Shown: positions 36,361-45,429 of the stretch, in pieces
How positions within the stretch are numbered: position 1 is the stretch's first letter
Layout of the letters: each line of letters begins with the position of its first letter
From: Pedobacter polysacchareus
GTDB taxonomy: Bacteria; Bacteroidota; Bacteroidia; Sphingobacteriales; Sphingobacteriaceae
Direction: 5' to 3'
Length of the DNA stretch: 64,000 nt
NCBI RefSeq assembly: GCF_019802255.1
Contig: NZ_JAHYSS010000002.1
Location: 124,001-188,000, forward strand
Notes under the pieces: model-generated
What the model was told of the DNA's origin: nothing
The model's input: only the letters and a program-made list of their open reading frames with translations
The model's database searches: none
Position numbers and translations under genes: made by a program

Positions 36361-37587
36361 TTGGAATATTTAAAAATCATTGCTTTTACGCATAAACATA
36401 TTGACCTAAAAGCATTGGGTAAATTGGTGATATGTGAGCAGACATTAGACGACAGATTGAGGAACATTCAATCGGAGTTAGATGTTAAAGAAATATTCTA
36501 CATCGGAACCTGCAACAGGGTTGAATTTGTGTTTACTTCTGCGCATCATCTGGACAAAGCTTTTATTACACGCTTCCTTACGGTATTGAATATGGGCTTG
36601 CCTGAAGAATACATGGACAAGTTCGTTGAAAACGTTGTGGTGTATGAACAAGTGGCCGCTTTTAATCATTTATTACGTACTTCCTGCTCTTTAGAGAGTT
36701 TGGTAGTAGGAGAGAAAGAAATTCTTGCTCAGGTACGGAAAGCTTATGAAGCTTGTCGCGTGGCAGGATTTACTGCGGATTATATGCGCATGATTATGAA
36801 TAGGGTGGTGAAAACGGCGAAAGAAGTTTATACACATACCAATATTTCAAAAAATCCGGTTTCAGTTGTATCTCTGGCTTATCGCAAATTGCGTGACCTG
36901 AAAATTGTCAGCAATTCAAGACTGCTAATTATCGGTGCGGGTGAGACGAATAAAAATATCGCTCAGTACCTTAAAAAACATAAATACTCCAATTTCTCGA
37001 TTTTCAACAGAACGGTTGAAAACGCAGAAGTATTGGCTAAAGAATTAAATGGGACAGCCTACCCGCTGTCTGAACTGGAAAACTTCAACCAGGGATTTGA
37101 TGTGATCATCACCTGTACAGGTGCTACTGAGCCCATCATCACAAAAGAAATCTATACAAAACTTCTAAATGGGGAAACTGGCAAAAAGATTATTGTCGAT
37201 TTAGCTATTCCTAATGATACCGCTCCAGAAGTGGTCGCAGAATTCCCAATTCATTTTATAGAAGTCGAATCTCTGAAAGAGATTGCACGCAAAAATATTC
37301 AGGAACGTTATGATGAGCTGGTGAATGCCGAGCACATCATAGAAGAAAATATCAAGGACTTTGAATTGGTATTACGTCAGCGCAAGATAGAGATTGCAAT
37401 GAGTAGTGTTCCTCAGAAAATCAAGGAAATTAAGCATACTGCTATCAATGGTGTCTTTGCCGAAGAGATCAGCGGTCTTGATGAAAACTCAAGATTGGTG
37501 TTGGAAAAAGTGATGAATTACATGGAAAAAAAATGTATCAGCATTCCAATGGTCATGGCAAAGGAGATATTGGTAAAGAATAGCTAG
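36361..37587 (+). CDS. hemA: glutamyl-tRNA reductase
   Basis: A 408-residue enzyme reducing glutamyl-tRNA(Glu) to glutamate-1-semialdehyde, the first committed step of C5 tetrapyrrole synthesis. The catalytic Cys51 is in YIGTCNRVEF. The substrate domain continues with LVVGEKEILAQVRKAYE, the NADPH domain has LLIIGAGETNKNIAQYL, and a C-terminal dimerisation helix follows. It appears to start with TTG at 36361, since no ATG or GTG is available at the N terminus and residues from position 2 match the family start. First gene of the hem cluster, 24 bases before hemC. Confidence 0.93.
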   Translation: MEYLKIIAFTHKHIDLKALGKLVICEQTLDDRLRNIQSELDVKEIFYIGTCNRVEFVFTSAHHLDKAFITRFLTVLNMGLPEEYMDKFVENVVVYEQVAAFNHLLRTSCSLESLVVGEKEILAQVRKAYEACRVAGFTADYMRMIMNRVVKTAKEVYTHTNISKNPVSVVSLAYRKLRDLKIVSNSRLLIIGAGETNKNIAQYLKKHKYSNFSIFNRTVENAEVLAKELNGTAYPLSELENFNQGFDVIITCTGATEPIITKEIYTKLLNGETGKKIIVDLAIPNDTAPEVVAEFPIHFIEVESLKEIARKNIQERYDELVNAEHIIEENIKDFELVLRQRKIEIAMSSVPQKIKEIKHTAINGVFAEEISGLDENSRLVLEKVMNYMEKKCISIPMVMAKEILVKNS

Positions 37588-37611
37588 ATTTGCCCAAAAA
37601 ATAGCATTAAC

Positions 37612-39195
37612 GTGAAAAGACTTATTATCGGTACGAGAGGTAGCGACCTGGCTTTATGGCAGGCCAATTTTATTAAGGATAGACTTGCAGAGATTGGTGC
37701 CGAAGCCGAACTAAAGATCATCAAAACTCAAGGAGACAAAATTCTAAACCTTAGGCTGGATAAGCTGGAAGGCAAAGGTTTTTTCACCAAAGAGCTGGAA
37801 GAAGAACTTTTAGGGGGTACCATTGATATAGCCGTACACTCCCATAAAGATTTACCAACTACACACCCTGCAGGCTTAACTATTGCAGCGGTAACAGAGC
37901 GTGAGGATCCCTCAGAGCTGTTATTGATCCTGAAAGATTGTGTAGACATCAAACAAAAGCTTTCCCTGAAAACGGGAGCAATGGTGGGTACTTCTTCCAA
38001 CAGACGTAAAGCACAAATGCTTTCCCTGCGTTCTGACCTGAATATTGAAGATTTAAGAGGTAATGTGCCTACAAGAATTCAAAAGCTTAGGGATGAGGAT
38101 TATGATGCGATTTTATTGGCGAAAGCTGGTGTGAATCGTCTAAACATCGACCTTTCAGAATTCCATGTGGAAGTGGTAGATACAACAGAACTAGTTCCTG
38201 CACCTGCACAAGGCGCATTGGCCATCCAGATCAGAGAAAATGATGCGGAACTGGCGGAATTGCTGAAAAAACTAAACCATCAGGAAACGATCGACGCCAT
38301 TGGTGTAGAACGTAAGGTGTTGAACCTTTTTGAAGGTGGCTGTCACATGCCTTTAGGATGTTACTGCAAAAAAGAAGATGGAATGTATGAAATCTGGACT
38401 TCCAAAGCGGAAACTGATGAACATTTCCCTGATCGCTTCTTTTGTCGCGAGGAAAGCCTGGAAGGTGTAGCCGAAAAAATTGTTGCTAAATTCAGTACGG
38501 ATAGAAAATTACCTGCAAAGGTGTTTATCTCCAGAGAAATTGGTGAACATAGCTATTTTAGAAAAGCATTAGAAAAACATAATATTGAAATTGAAGGCAG
38601 ATCATTGATCCGTACGTTCCCAATCGTAACCGTATTGGATCCCTTCTATCTTAAACACCTCAACTGGATATTCTTTAGCAGCCGCAATAGCGTGGAATAT
38701 TTCTTCGCATTGAAGCCTTTATTGCCTAAACATGTGAAGTTTGGCGTAGCAGGAAGAGGTTCTGAAGATTCATTGAGAAAGGCCGGACACCTGGCAGACT
38801 ACGTAGGTGAAGGTGGTGATATTGATGAAGTAGCGGAACTTTTCGCCAAATTGGTTGCAGGGCAAACTGTATTGTTCCCAAGAGCGCAGGATTCATTACA
38901 GAGCATACAAAAAGCGTTAACACCAGATACGAAAGTAGTGGATCTTCCAATTTACGAGACTGTAATTGAAGAAGATGTAGACCAGACGTACGCAGAGGTG
39001 CTGATCTTTACCAGCCCTTCCAATGTGGAAGCTTATTTTGTGGAAAACTTATTAGAACCGGGACAGCAGGTTATTGCCATCGGAAACTCGACAGGAAAGA
39101 AATTTGATGAGATGGGCGTAAGCTACATCCAGCCCTATTCTCCTGATGAGATCGGATTGGCCGAAGCAGTATTCGGAATAGATATAAAACGATAA
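37612..39195 (+). CDS. hemC: hydroxymethylbilane synthase fused to uroporphyrinogen-III synthase (HemC-HemD)
   Basis: A 527-residue bifunctional protein. Residues 1 to about 300 are porphobilinogen deaminase: GTRGSDLALWQANF, AVHSHKDLPTTHPAGL, LVPAPAQGALAIQ and Cys244 in EGGCHMPLG, which carries the dipyrromethane cofactor. From about residue 303 a HemD-like domain starts (KVFISREIGEHSYFRKAL), with FFSSRNSVEYFF, TVLFPRAQDSL and IFTSPSNVEAYF matching uroporphyrinogen-III synthase. HemD sequences are weakly conserved, so this half rests on fold-like motifs and position. Fusion would channel unstable hydroxymethylbilane. GTG start at 37612; hemB starts 13 bases later. Confidence 0.88.
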   Translation: MKRLIIGTRGSDLALWQANFIKDRLAEIGAEAELKIIKTQGDKILNLRLDKLEGKGFFTKELEEELLGGTIDIAVHSHKDLPTTHPAGLTIAAVTEREDPSELLLILKDCVDIKQKLSLKTGAMVGTSSNRRKAQMLSLRSDLNIEDLRGNVPTRIQKLRDEDYDAILLAKAGVNRLNIDLSEFHVEVVDTTELVPAPAQGALAIQIRENDAELAELLKKLNHQETIDAIGVERKVLNLFEGGCHMPLGCYCKKEDGMYEIWTSKAETDEHFPDRFFCREESLEGVAEKIVAKFSTDRKLPAKVFISREIGEHSYFRKALEKHNIEIEGRSLIRTFPIVTVLDPFYLKHLNWIFFSSRNSVEYFFALKPLLPKHVKFGVAGRGSEDSLRKAGHLADYVGEGGDIDEVAELFAKLVAGQTVLFPRAQDSLQSIQKALTPDTKVVDLPIYETVIEEDVDQTYAEVLIFTSPSNVEAYFVENLLEPGQQVIAIGNSTGKKFDEMGVSYIQPYSPDEIGLAEAVFGIDIKR

Positions 39196-39208
39196 AAGTA
39201 AATTTAAT

Positions 39209-40177
39209 ATGGTGCACCGTCCGCGTAGATTGAGAAAGAATCCTTTAGTGAGGGAAATGGTAGCTGAAACGAGGTTATCTAAAGACATGTTCATTTTTCC
39301 ATACTTTGTAGTACCGGGAAAAAATGTAGTACATCCTTTAGGAGCAATGCCAGGCATCAGCCATTTTTCTGAAGATACTTTATTGAAGGATGTGGAAAAA
39401 GGATTAAAGCTCGGTGTGAATAAGATCATGCTTTTTGGTGTAGGTGATGAGAAATCTGAAGATGCCGCATCAGCTTATCATGATCATTCCCTGGTTCCTT
39501 CGGCAGTTCGCCTGTTAAAGAAAAATTTTGGAGAAGATTTGTACGTCGTAACTGATGTTTGTGTTTGTTCTTATACGACTCATGGTCATTGTGGAATTAT
39601 GAAGGACGACTATGTTCAGAATGATCCAACAGTGGAGGTGATTGCTAAAATGGGATTGGCACATGCGGAAGCGGGTGCAGATATGCTGGCGCCATCAGAT
39701 ATGATGGATGGCAGGATTTCCGCGATGAGACAATTAATGGATGGACAAGGTTTTGTAAATACGGCAATCATGTCGCACGCTACAAAATTTGCTTCTGCTT
39801 ATTACGGTCCTTTCCGTGAAGCGGCAGACTGTGCGCCGAGTAAAGGCGACAGAAAAGCTTATCAGATGGACTTTAGAAACGGTAACGAAGCGCTTAGAGA
39901 GGCTTTACTGGATGAAAGTGAAGGCGCAGATGTATTGATGGTGAAGCCAGCTTTGGCTTACCTTGATGTGATGCATAACCTGAAACAGCATACAAATTTG
40001 CCGATTGCTTGTTATAACGTGTCGGGAGAATACTCGATGGTGAAGGCTGCTGCGGAAAAAGGATGGATTGATGAGCAGAAAGTAGTGATGGAAACCATGC
40101 ATGCTTTTGCGCGTGCGGGTGCAAGTATCATTACCACTTATCACATCAGGGATATGGTTGAAAAGAATTGGTTGTAA
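39209..40177 (+). CDS. hemB: porphobilinogen synthase (delta-aminolevulinate dehydratase)
   Basis: A 322-residue TIM-barrel enzyme condensing two aminolevulinate molecules to porphobilinogen. Catalytic lysines are Lys193 in MSHATKFASAYYGPFR and Lys246 in VLMVKPALAY. The metal site DVCVCSYTTHGHCG has the three Cys ligands of zinc-dependent enzymes. The N terminus RPRRLRKNPLVREMVAET is characteristic of the family. It starts with ATG at 39209, 13 bases after hemC. Confidence 0.95.
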   Translation: MVHRPRRLRKNPLVREMVAETRLSKDMFIFPYFVVPGKNVVHPLGAMPGISHFSEDTLLKDVEKGLKLGVNKIMLFGVGDEKSEDAASAYHDHSLVPSAVRLLKKNFGEDLYVVTDVCVCSYTTHGHCGIMKDDYVQNDPTVEVIAKMGLAHAEAGADMLAPSDMMDGRISAMRQLMDGQGFVNTAIMSHATKFASAYYGPFREAADCAPSKGDRKAYQMDFRNGNEALREALLDESEGADVLMVKPALAYLDVMHNLKQHTNLPIACYNVSGEYSMVKAAAEKGWIDEQKVVMETMHAFARAGASIITTYHIRDMVEKNWL

Positions 40178-40188
40178 GTAAAAAAAAT

Positions 40189-41562
40189 ATGTTAGAATCT
40201 TTAAAAAAAATGTTTTCAGGAAATGAAGGCGAAATGCCAGTGAATACTGGTAGTAAACCTGATATTTCGAGAGAAAAATCGGCAGAACTGTATGAAAAAG
40301 CAAAGAACTATTTCCCTGGAGGGGTAAATTCTCCGGTGAGAGCTTTTAAATCAGTATATGGCACTCCTTTGTTTATTCAAAAAGGAGATGGCTGTTTCGT
40401 ATGGGATGCCGATGGTAATCAATTTATAGATTTTTGCGGAAGCTGGGGCCCATTAATTTTGGGTCATAACAACGCTAAGGTTAGGGAAAAAGTAACGGAA
40501 GTGATGCAGAGTGGAATGAGCTTCGGCGCACCTACCGCATTGGAAAACGAGCTTGCAGAACTGATCATTAAAAACAACAAATTCGTAGAGAAAATCCGTT
40601 TTACAAGCTCAGGTACGGAAGCCGTAATGTCGGCAATCAGACTGGCTCGTGGTTATACCGGAAAAGATAAAATCATCAAGTTTGAAGGCTGTTACCATGG
40701 TCACACCGATTCATTATTGGTAAAAGCAGGTTCAGGCCTGGTTACTTTCGGAGAAACTTCTTCTGCAGGTGTTCCTAAATCATTCGCTCAGGAAACGATT
40801 GTGATTCCTTTGAATGATACAGAAGCCATCAAAGCCGCTTTCGAGCAGTTTAAAGATGAGGTTGCTGCGGTAATTATTGAGGGTATTCCAGCAAATAATG
40901 GTTTATTAATGCAGGATGCTGAGTACATCAAATTCCTGGAGCAAATCTGTAAAGAAAATAAAGCATTATTGATTTTTGATGAGGTGATTACTGGATTCAG
41001 AATCGGTTTTGAAGGTGCTGCTGCTTATTATGGGGTGAAACCGGATATTGTTACTTATGGTAAGATTATCGGTGGTGGATTGCCAGTAGGTATGTATGGT
41101 GCTTCAGCAGAAATTATGGGCCACATTTCTCCGGATGGCGGCGTTTATCAGGCAGGTACATTATCGGGAAATCCGGTAGCAATGGCCGCAGGTATCGCCC
41201 AGTTAACAGAGCTATTGCGTTCAGGTTTCTACAAAGAATTGAACAATAAGGCCTCAGAATTTGCAGAAAGCATTCAGCGTTTTGCGACAGCCAGAAACTA
41301 CAAGCTGAAAGTATTTCACGTAGGTTCTATCTTCTGGATGGCCTTCACAGATAAAGATAAGATCCAGTGCGCCGAGGATATCGATCCGGCGAGCATGGAG
41401 AAATTCAAACTGATGCACAGAGAGTTATTGAACAGAGGCATTTACTTAGGTCCATCAGGATATGAAGTAGGATTTGTGTCTGCTGCACACACTAAAATTG
41501 AGCTGGAGAAAGCGAAAAGAGCAATCTTCGACAGTCTTGATGTGGTTTTCAGAAATAAGTAA
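40189..41562 (+). CDS. hemL: glutamate-1-semialdehyde 2,1-aminomutase
   Basis: A 457-residue PLP enzyme converting glutamate-1-semialdehyde to 5-aminolevulinate. It has FPGGVNSPVRAFKSV, GSWGPLILGHN, TSSGTEAVMSAIRLARG and FDEVITGFR. The PLP lysine is Lys292 in TYGKIIGGGLPVG. The ATG at 40189 gives an N-terminal extension of about 25 residues (MLESLKKMFSGNEGE) before the family start; an even earlier TTG at 40168 overlaps hemB. With hemA it completes the C5 path to aminolevulinate. Confidence 0.93.
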   Translation: MLESLKKMFSGNEGEMPVNTGSKPDISREKSAELYEKAKNYFPGGVNSPVRAFKSVYGTPLFIQKGDGCFVWDADGNQFIDFCGSWGPLILGHNNAKVREKVTEVMQSGMSFGAPTALENELAELIIKNNKFVEKIRFTSSGTEAVMSAIRLARGYTGKDKIIKFEGCYHGHTDSLLVKAGSGLVTFGETSSAGVPKSFAQETIVIPLNDTEAIKAAFEQFKDEVAAVIIEGIPANNGLLMQDAEYIKFLEQICKENKALLIFDEVITGFRIGFEGAAAYYGVKPDIVTYGKIIGGGLPVGMYGASAEIMGHISPDGGVYQAGTLSGNPVAMAAGIAQLTELLRSGFYKELNNKASEFAESIQRFATARNYKLKVFHVGSIFWMAFTDKDKIQCAEDIDPASMEKFKLMHRELLNRGIYLGPSGYEVGFVSAAHTKIELEKAKRAIFDSLDVVFRNK

Positions 41563-41598
41563 TTATAGCGTATATTTAAATAGTATAAAACTGCTGCT

Positions 41599-42465
41599 TT
41601 GAAGAAATCAATTGTCATCTTTTATTTTATGTTGCTGTACTCCTTGGTACAGTTGATCTCCTGGGGAGCATTGGTAGTAAGATTGGAGCCTGCCAGAATG
41701 GCCATGGTGATGGGAGAGGGATCTGTATTCCTTTTTCTACTGTGTGTAGGTGCCTACTTTTTACACCAGTCGATTAAAAAAGAAGATCGTTTAAGAGAAC
41801 AGCAGCAAAACTTTTTACTTTCTGTAACGCATGAACTAAAATCGCCTTTGGCAGCCATTAAATTGTCTGTTCAAACGATCATTAAACGCGACCTTGACAA
41901 AGCCAGACAAACTTCATTATTGAACAATTCCCTAAAGGACATTGAGCGTCTGGACGACCTGGTGGAGAATATGCTGCTGGCTACGAAAATCGAGAATGGC
42001 TCTTTATCTTTTCCGAAAGAAGAGTTTGACTTTTCAGAGCTGGTGACTAAGGTTACAGACCGTCTGCAGATCCACTCTTGTGGCTGCGAGCAAGTGATCA
42101 CCTTGTCGATAACGCCTGGTATAAAGGTAGTTGGAGATCAGTTTTCCTTGTCTTCTGTAGTGACGAATCTAATTGAGAATGCTGTCAAATATTCAGGTCC
42201 ATGTGCGGAAATAGATGTCGAATTGACAGTGAAGGATGGCCACCCGTTTTTAAGGGTGGCTGATAAAGGTCCAGGTATCCCAGATCAGGAAAAAATGTTG
42301 ATTTTTGACAAATTTTATCGCGTTGGTAATGAGAATGTAAGAAAATCAAAAGGAACAGGATTAGGCCTGTTTATTGTTAAGGAAGTATTACAAATGCACG
42401 ACGCTGATATTAGCGTTAGAGATAACGTACCGCATGGTGCTATTTTTGAAATTACATTTAGTTGA
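41599..42465 (+). CDS. sensor histidine kinase with two membrane helices and minimal loop
   Basis: A 288-residue HisKA/HATPase_c kinase. TM1 spans about residues 4-27 and TM2 about 42-57, with a loop of some 14 residues between and no HAMP or PAS domain, an intramembrane-sensing layout. The phosphoacceptor is His78 in SVTHELKSPLAAIK. ATP-binding boxes are NLIENAVKYS (N box), VADKGPGIPDQEK (G1), FDKFYR and KGTGLGLFIVKEVL (G2). It appears to start with TTG at 41599, since the next ATG would remove most of TM1. The response regulator gene follows 5 bases later, and both sit inside the hem cluster. Confidence 0.9.
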   Translation: MKKSIVIFYFMLLYSLVQLISWGALVVRLEPARMAMVMGEGSVFLFLLCVGAYFLHQSIKKEDRLREQQQNFLLSVTHELKSPLAAIKLSVQTIIKRDLDKARQTSLLNNSLKDIERLDDLVENMLLATKIENGSLSFPKEEFDFSELVTKVTDRLQIHSCGCEQVITLSITPGIKVVGDQFSLSSVVTNLIENAVKYSGPCAEIDVELTVKDGHPFLRVADKGPGIPDQEKMLIFDKFYRVGNENVRKSKGTGLGLFIVKEVLQMHDADISVRDNVPHGAIFEITFS

Positions 42466-42470
42466 TCATT

Positions 42471-43175
42471 ATGCAACAGAAATTAAGAATATTACTGGTC
42501 GAAGATGAAGACCACTTGTTAGATGCTATAAAATTGAACCTTGAACTGGAAGGCTATAAAGTTCATGCAGTAAAAGACGGTAAGACGGCTTTAAAAGTTT
42601 TTAAAGAAGAACGTTTTAACCTGATCATTCTGGATGTAATGCTTCCTGAAATGGATGGATTCCAGGTGTGTGAAACCATCAGATTAGAAAATACAGAGGT
42701 ACCTATCCTTTTCCTTACGGCTAAGAACACAAGTGAAGACCGTGTAATGGGGTTGAAAAAAGGTGCGGATGATTATCTGGTTAAACCTTTCAACCTGGAA
42801 GAACTGATTCTTAGAGTTGGTATTTTAGTGAAACGCAGTATGAAAGCTGATGACCTGAAAGAAATTAACTCATATAAAATCGGCGATAAAACGATCTATT
42901 TCAACTCTTTCGAATTGAAACAGGATGATGGTGTGATTGTTCCATTGACTAAGAAAGAAACTATGCTATTGAAATTACTGATCGAACGTAAGAACGAAGC
43001 AGTATCTCGTGAGCAGATTTTAGAGACGGTTTGGAACTATGATGTTTATCCTTCAACACGTACGATTGATAACTTTATCCTGACTTTCCGTAAGTATTTC
43101 GAACCAGATCAGAAAAACCCGGTTTATTTCCATTCCATCAGAGGTGTAGGTTATAAATTCACAGATATTCATTAA
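42471..43175 (+). CDS. OmpR/PhoB-family response regulator
   Basis: A 234-residue transcription factor. The receiver domain has the acidic pocket VEDED, phosphoacceptor Asp55 in LIILDVMLPEMDG, the conserved Thr in LFLTAKN and Lys in DYLVKPF. The C-terminal winged helix has LTKKETMLLKLLIERKNEAVSREQILETVWNYDVYPSTRTIDNFI and ends with FHSIRGVGYKFTD. It is the cognate partner of the kinase just upstream. The stop overlaps the next ATG by one base (TAATG). Target genes cannot be read from the sequence. Confidence 0.92.
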   Translation: MQQKLRILLVEDEDHLLDAIKLNLELEGYKVHAVKDGKTALKVFKEERFNLIILDVMLPEMDGFQVCETIRLENTEVPILFLTAKNTSEDRVMGLKKGADDYLVKPFNLEELILRVGILVKRSMKADDLKEINSYKIGDKTIYFNSFELKQDDGVIVPLTKKETMLLKLLIERKNEAVSREQILETVWNYDVYPSTRTIDNFILTFRKYFEPDQKNPVYFHSIRGVGYKFTDIH

Positions 43176-43690
43176 TGTACAATAATAAAGGCAGGTATGC
43201 CCTCATGGCACTCTTCGTGATTGCTGCGGGAGTATGCCTTTTCTACGATCAAATTCAACTGGCTGTATTGGCCGGTTTTTTCTTTGCCTTTGTGATTTGG
43301 AGCCATTTCAAGCACAGCTCGATTTTATTGGCTTCCAAGTACTTTAAGAACGGGGATTACGAAAGAACAGAAAAGATATTGGCAGAAGTACCTAATCCGG
43401 ATCGCTTAGCGCGAAACAGAAGGGGATATTACGAATTTATGCGTGCCAATATTGCACTGAAAAGAGAAGAGTATGAAGATGCCGAGCGTCATTTTCAAAT
43501 TGCCAGTCGCTTTCCATTAGGTGGCAAAAACGACAAGGCTTTTGTGATGATCCACCTGGCCAATCTCGCCCTGCGGAAAAAGGACCTGGAACGTACCAGG
43601 GCTTATATTGAGCGGGCCAAAGAACTGGCTGTTACCCCTAGAGCACAAGAGATCATTAGTAAAATTGAGCAAGAAGCAAATCGATTATAA
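43175..43690 (+). CDS. membrane-anchored TPR protein
   Basis: A 171-residue protein of unknown function. Two hydrophobic segments lie near the N terminus (about 9-25 and 28-43). Then TPR-like helical repeats follow (ASKYFKNGDYERTEKILAEVPNP, MRANIALKREEYEDAERHFQIASRF, FVMIHLANLALRKKDLERTRAYIERAKEL) facing the cytoplasm or periplasm. The start codon overlaps the regulator stop, so it is translationally coupled to the two-component system. The hemE gene starts 16 bases later. It may assemble or regulate a partner of the kinase or of the haem pathway; this is context inference. Confidence 0.8.
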   Translation: MYNNKGRYALMALFVIAAGVCLFYDQIQLAVLAGFFFAFVIWSHFKHSSILLASKYFKNGDYERTEKILAEVPNPDRLARNRRGYYEFMRANIALKREEYEDAERHFQIASRFPLGGKNDKAFVMIHLANLALRKKDLERTRAYIERAKELAVTPRAQEIISKIEQEANRL

Positions 43691-43706
43691 AACAAACACA
43701 ATATAG

Positions 43707-44729
43707 ATGAACACGTTATTTTTAGATGCCGCATTTTCGAAGCAAACAGAACGTCCACCGGTATGGATGATGCGCCAGGCTGGCCGTTTTATGCCTGAGT
43801 ACTGGGAAATCAAAAACAAATACTCTTTCCTGGAGATGTGCAAAACGCCAGAAATTGCAGCGGATGTAACGATGTTGCCAGTGGATTTACTGGGTATCGA
43901 TGCTGCCATCCTTTTCTCGGATATTTTAGTAACCGGAGAAGCTATGGGCGGTGACCTGAGTTTTACTCAAGGTGTTGGGCCAAGATTCGCCAATCCTGTA
44001 CGCTCTGCGAAAGATGTAGATAACTTAAATGTAGATTGCCTGGGCGAGCTGCAATATGTAGCAGATGCCATTAAAGTAATTCAGCAGCGTTTAAATGGCA
44101 GCATTCCATTGATCGGTTTCGCTGGTGCACCATTTACAGTAATGAGCTATCTGGTTGAAGGCGGTTCTTCAAAAGATTTCAAGCTGACCAAGCTGTTGAT
44201 GCACAATCAGCCAGAAATTGCACACCGTTTATTAGCGAAAATTGCTAAAGTAACTGCAGATTATTTAAACCTTCAGATTGCTGCCGGTGTAAACGCAATT
44301 CAGATTTTTGATAGCTGGGCGATGGCATTGTCATGGAACGATTATCAGGAGTTTTCTCACCGTTATATCCAGGAAATTATTGCAAACCTGAATAGAAAAG
44401 ATATCCCTGTGATCTCTTTCTGTAAAGGCAGTTCTGTATTTGCACCGATCATGGCACAGGCAAAACCTGATGTGATCTCTGTAGATTGGAACGCAGATTT
44501 ATTAAACATTAAACAAAGTTTGCCTGCTGGTATCGCTGTTCAGGGTAACCTGGATCCGTTTATCTTATATGCAGATAAACCAGTCATCAAAAAAACAATT
44601 CTTCAGTTGTTTGAGCGTATGCGTGGTGAGAAAGGGTTTATCTTTAACCTTGGTCATGGTATCATGCCAGACATCCCATTCGATAACGTGAAATATGCAA
44701 TCGAAGTAGTTAAAGAATTCAGATACTAA
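43707..44729 (+). CDS. hemE: uroporphyrinogen decarboxylase
   Basis: A 340-residue enzyme decarboxylating uroporphyrinogen III to coproporphyrinogen III. Hallmarks are PPVWMMRQAGRFMPEY with the substrate-binding Arg residues, ILFSDILVTGEAMG with the catalytic Asp, FAGAPFTVMSYLVEGG, and the C-terminal FNLGHGIMPDIP. The length is standard. It is the last gene before a terminator, so hemA to hemE, including the regulators, may form one transcript. Confidence 0.95.
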   Translation: MNTLFLDAAFSKQTERPPVWMMRQAGRFMPEYWEIKNKYSFLEMCKTPEIAADVTMLPVDLLGIDAAILFSDILVTGEAMGGDLSFTQGVGPRFANPVRSAKDVDNLNVDCLGELQYVADAIKVIQQRLNGSIPLIGFAGAPFTVMSYLVEGGSSKDFKLTKLLMHNQPEIAHRLLAKIAKVTADYLNLQIAAGVNAIQIFDSWAMALSWNDYQEFSHRYIQEIIANLNRKDIPVISFCKGSSVFAPIMAQAKPDVISVDWNADLLNIKQSLPAGIAVQGNLDPFILYADKPVIKKTILQLFERMRGEKGFIFNLGHGIMPDIPFDNVKYAIEVVKEFRY

Positions 44730-44739
44730 TATATAATCC

Positions 44740-44777
44740 AGGCCATCTTTAAAGCTTGCTTTACAGATGGCCTTTTT
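44740..44777 (+). terminator. terminator after hemE
   Basis: A perfect 9-bp stem (AGGCCATCT at 44740-44748 with AGATGGCCT at 44765-44773), a 16-nt loop and a T5 run. It separates hemE from hemJ. Confidence 0.75.
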
Positions 44778-44798
44778 AATGATCAAAAAAGAAACAAA

Positions 44799-45344
44799 AT
44801 GGAATACTATTATTACGTACTCTCTGTGCACATCATTTTTGTGGTAAGCTGGATGGCGGGGTTGTTTTATAGTGTCCGCTTGTTTATCTACCATGTAGAG
44901 GCCGAAACCAGACCTGAGCTGGAGCGCAATATCCTGCAAATAGAATATGAGCGTATGGAAGCCAAGCTTTGGCACATCATTACCACACCAGCGATGGTGC
45001 TGACGGTTGCCGCTGGGGTAACGATGATTTGCCTTAATCCTGGTCTGATGTCCGTAGGCTGGTTCCATGTGAAGCTCGCTTTTGTGGTCCTTCTTTTGAT
45101 TTATCATTTCATTTGTCAGCGGATCATGAATCAGTTGAAACATGGCAAATGTAAAATCAGCTCTTTCCAGCTGCGTTTATGGAATGAAGTAGCCACAGTC
45201 CTGTTGGTTGCTATTGTTTTCACTGTAGTGCTTAAAAGTGCAGTAAATTGGATTTATGGACTGATTGGTCTGATCATTTTCTCCTGTGTCATCATGATGG
45301 CTGTGAAATGGTACAAATCTTACCGTAAAAAGCACAATTGCTAA
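44799..45344 (+). CDS. hemJ: protoporphyrinogen IX oxidase HemJ-like membrane protein
   Basis: A 181-residue four-helix membrane protein of the HemJ (UPF0093)/CopD-like family, which oxidises protoporphyrinogen IX to protoporphyrin IX. Diagnostic is the N-terminal HIIFVVSWMAGLFYSVRLFIYHVEAE, with His11 and the WxAGLFYxxRLFxYH pattern. LWHIITTPAMVLTVAAG and WFHVKLAFVVLLLIYHF follow with further His residues. Its place next to hemE supports HemJ over a copper role. It lies beyond a terminator, so it may have its own promoter. Confidence 0.85.
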   Translation: MEYYYYVLSVHIIFVVSWMAGLFYSVRLFIYHVEAETRPELERNILQIEYERMEAKLWHIITTPAMVLTVAAGVTMICLNPGLMSVGWFHVKLAFVVLLLIYHFICQRIMNQLKHGKCKISSFQLRLWNEVATVLLVAIVFTVVLKSAVNWIYGLIGLIIFSCVIMMAVKWYKSYRKKHNC

Positions 45345-45429
45345 TCCCCTTTTTATTATTTTTTTTATTTTTCCCTCTGCGTGCAACCTTTAGTTGATCA
45401 TGCTCATCTTCTATATACCAAACAAACAG

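Noticed and set aside
44565..45143. Minus-strand frame of 192 residues opposite hemE and hemJ
   Set aside because: It spans a terminator and two recognised genes, and its composition is that of an antisense shadow.
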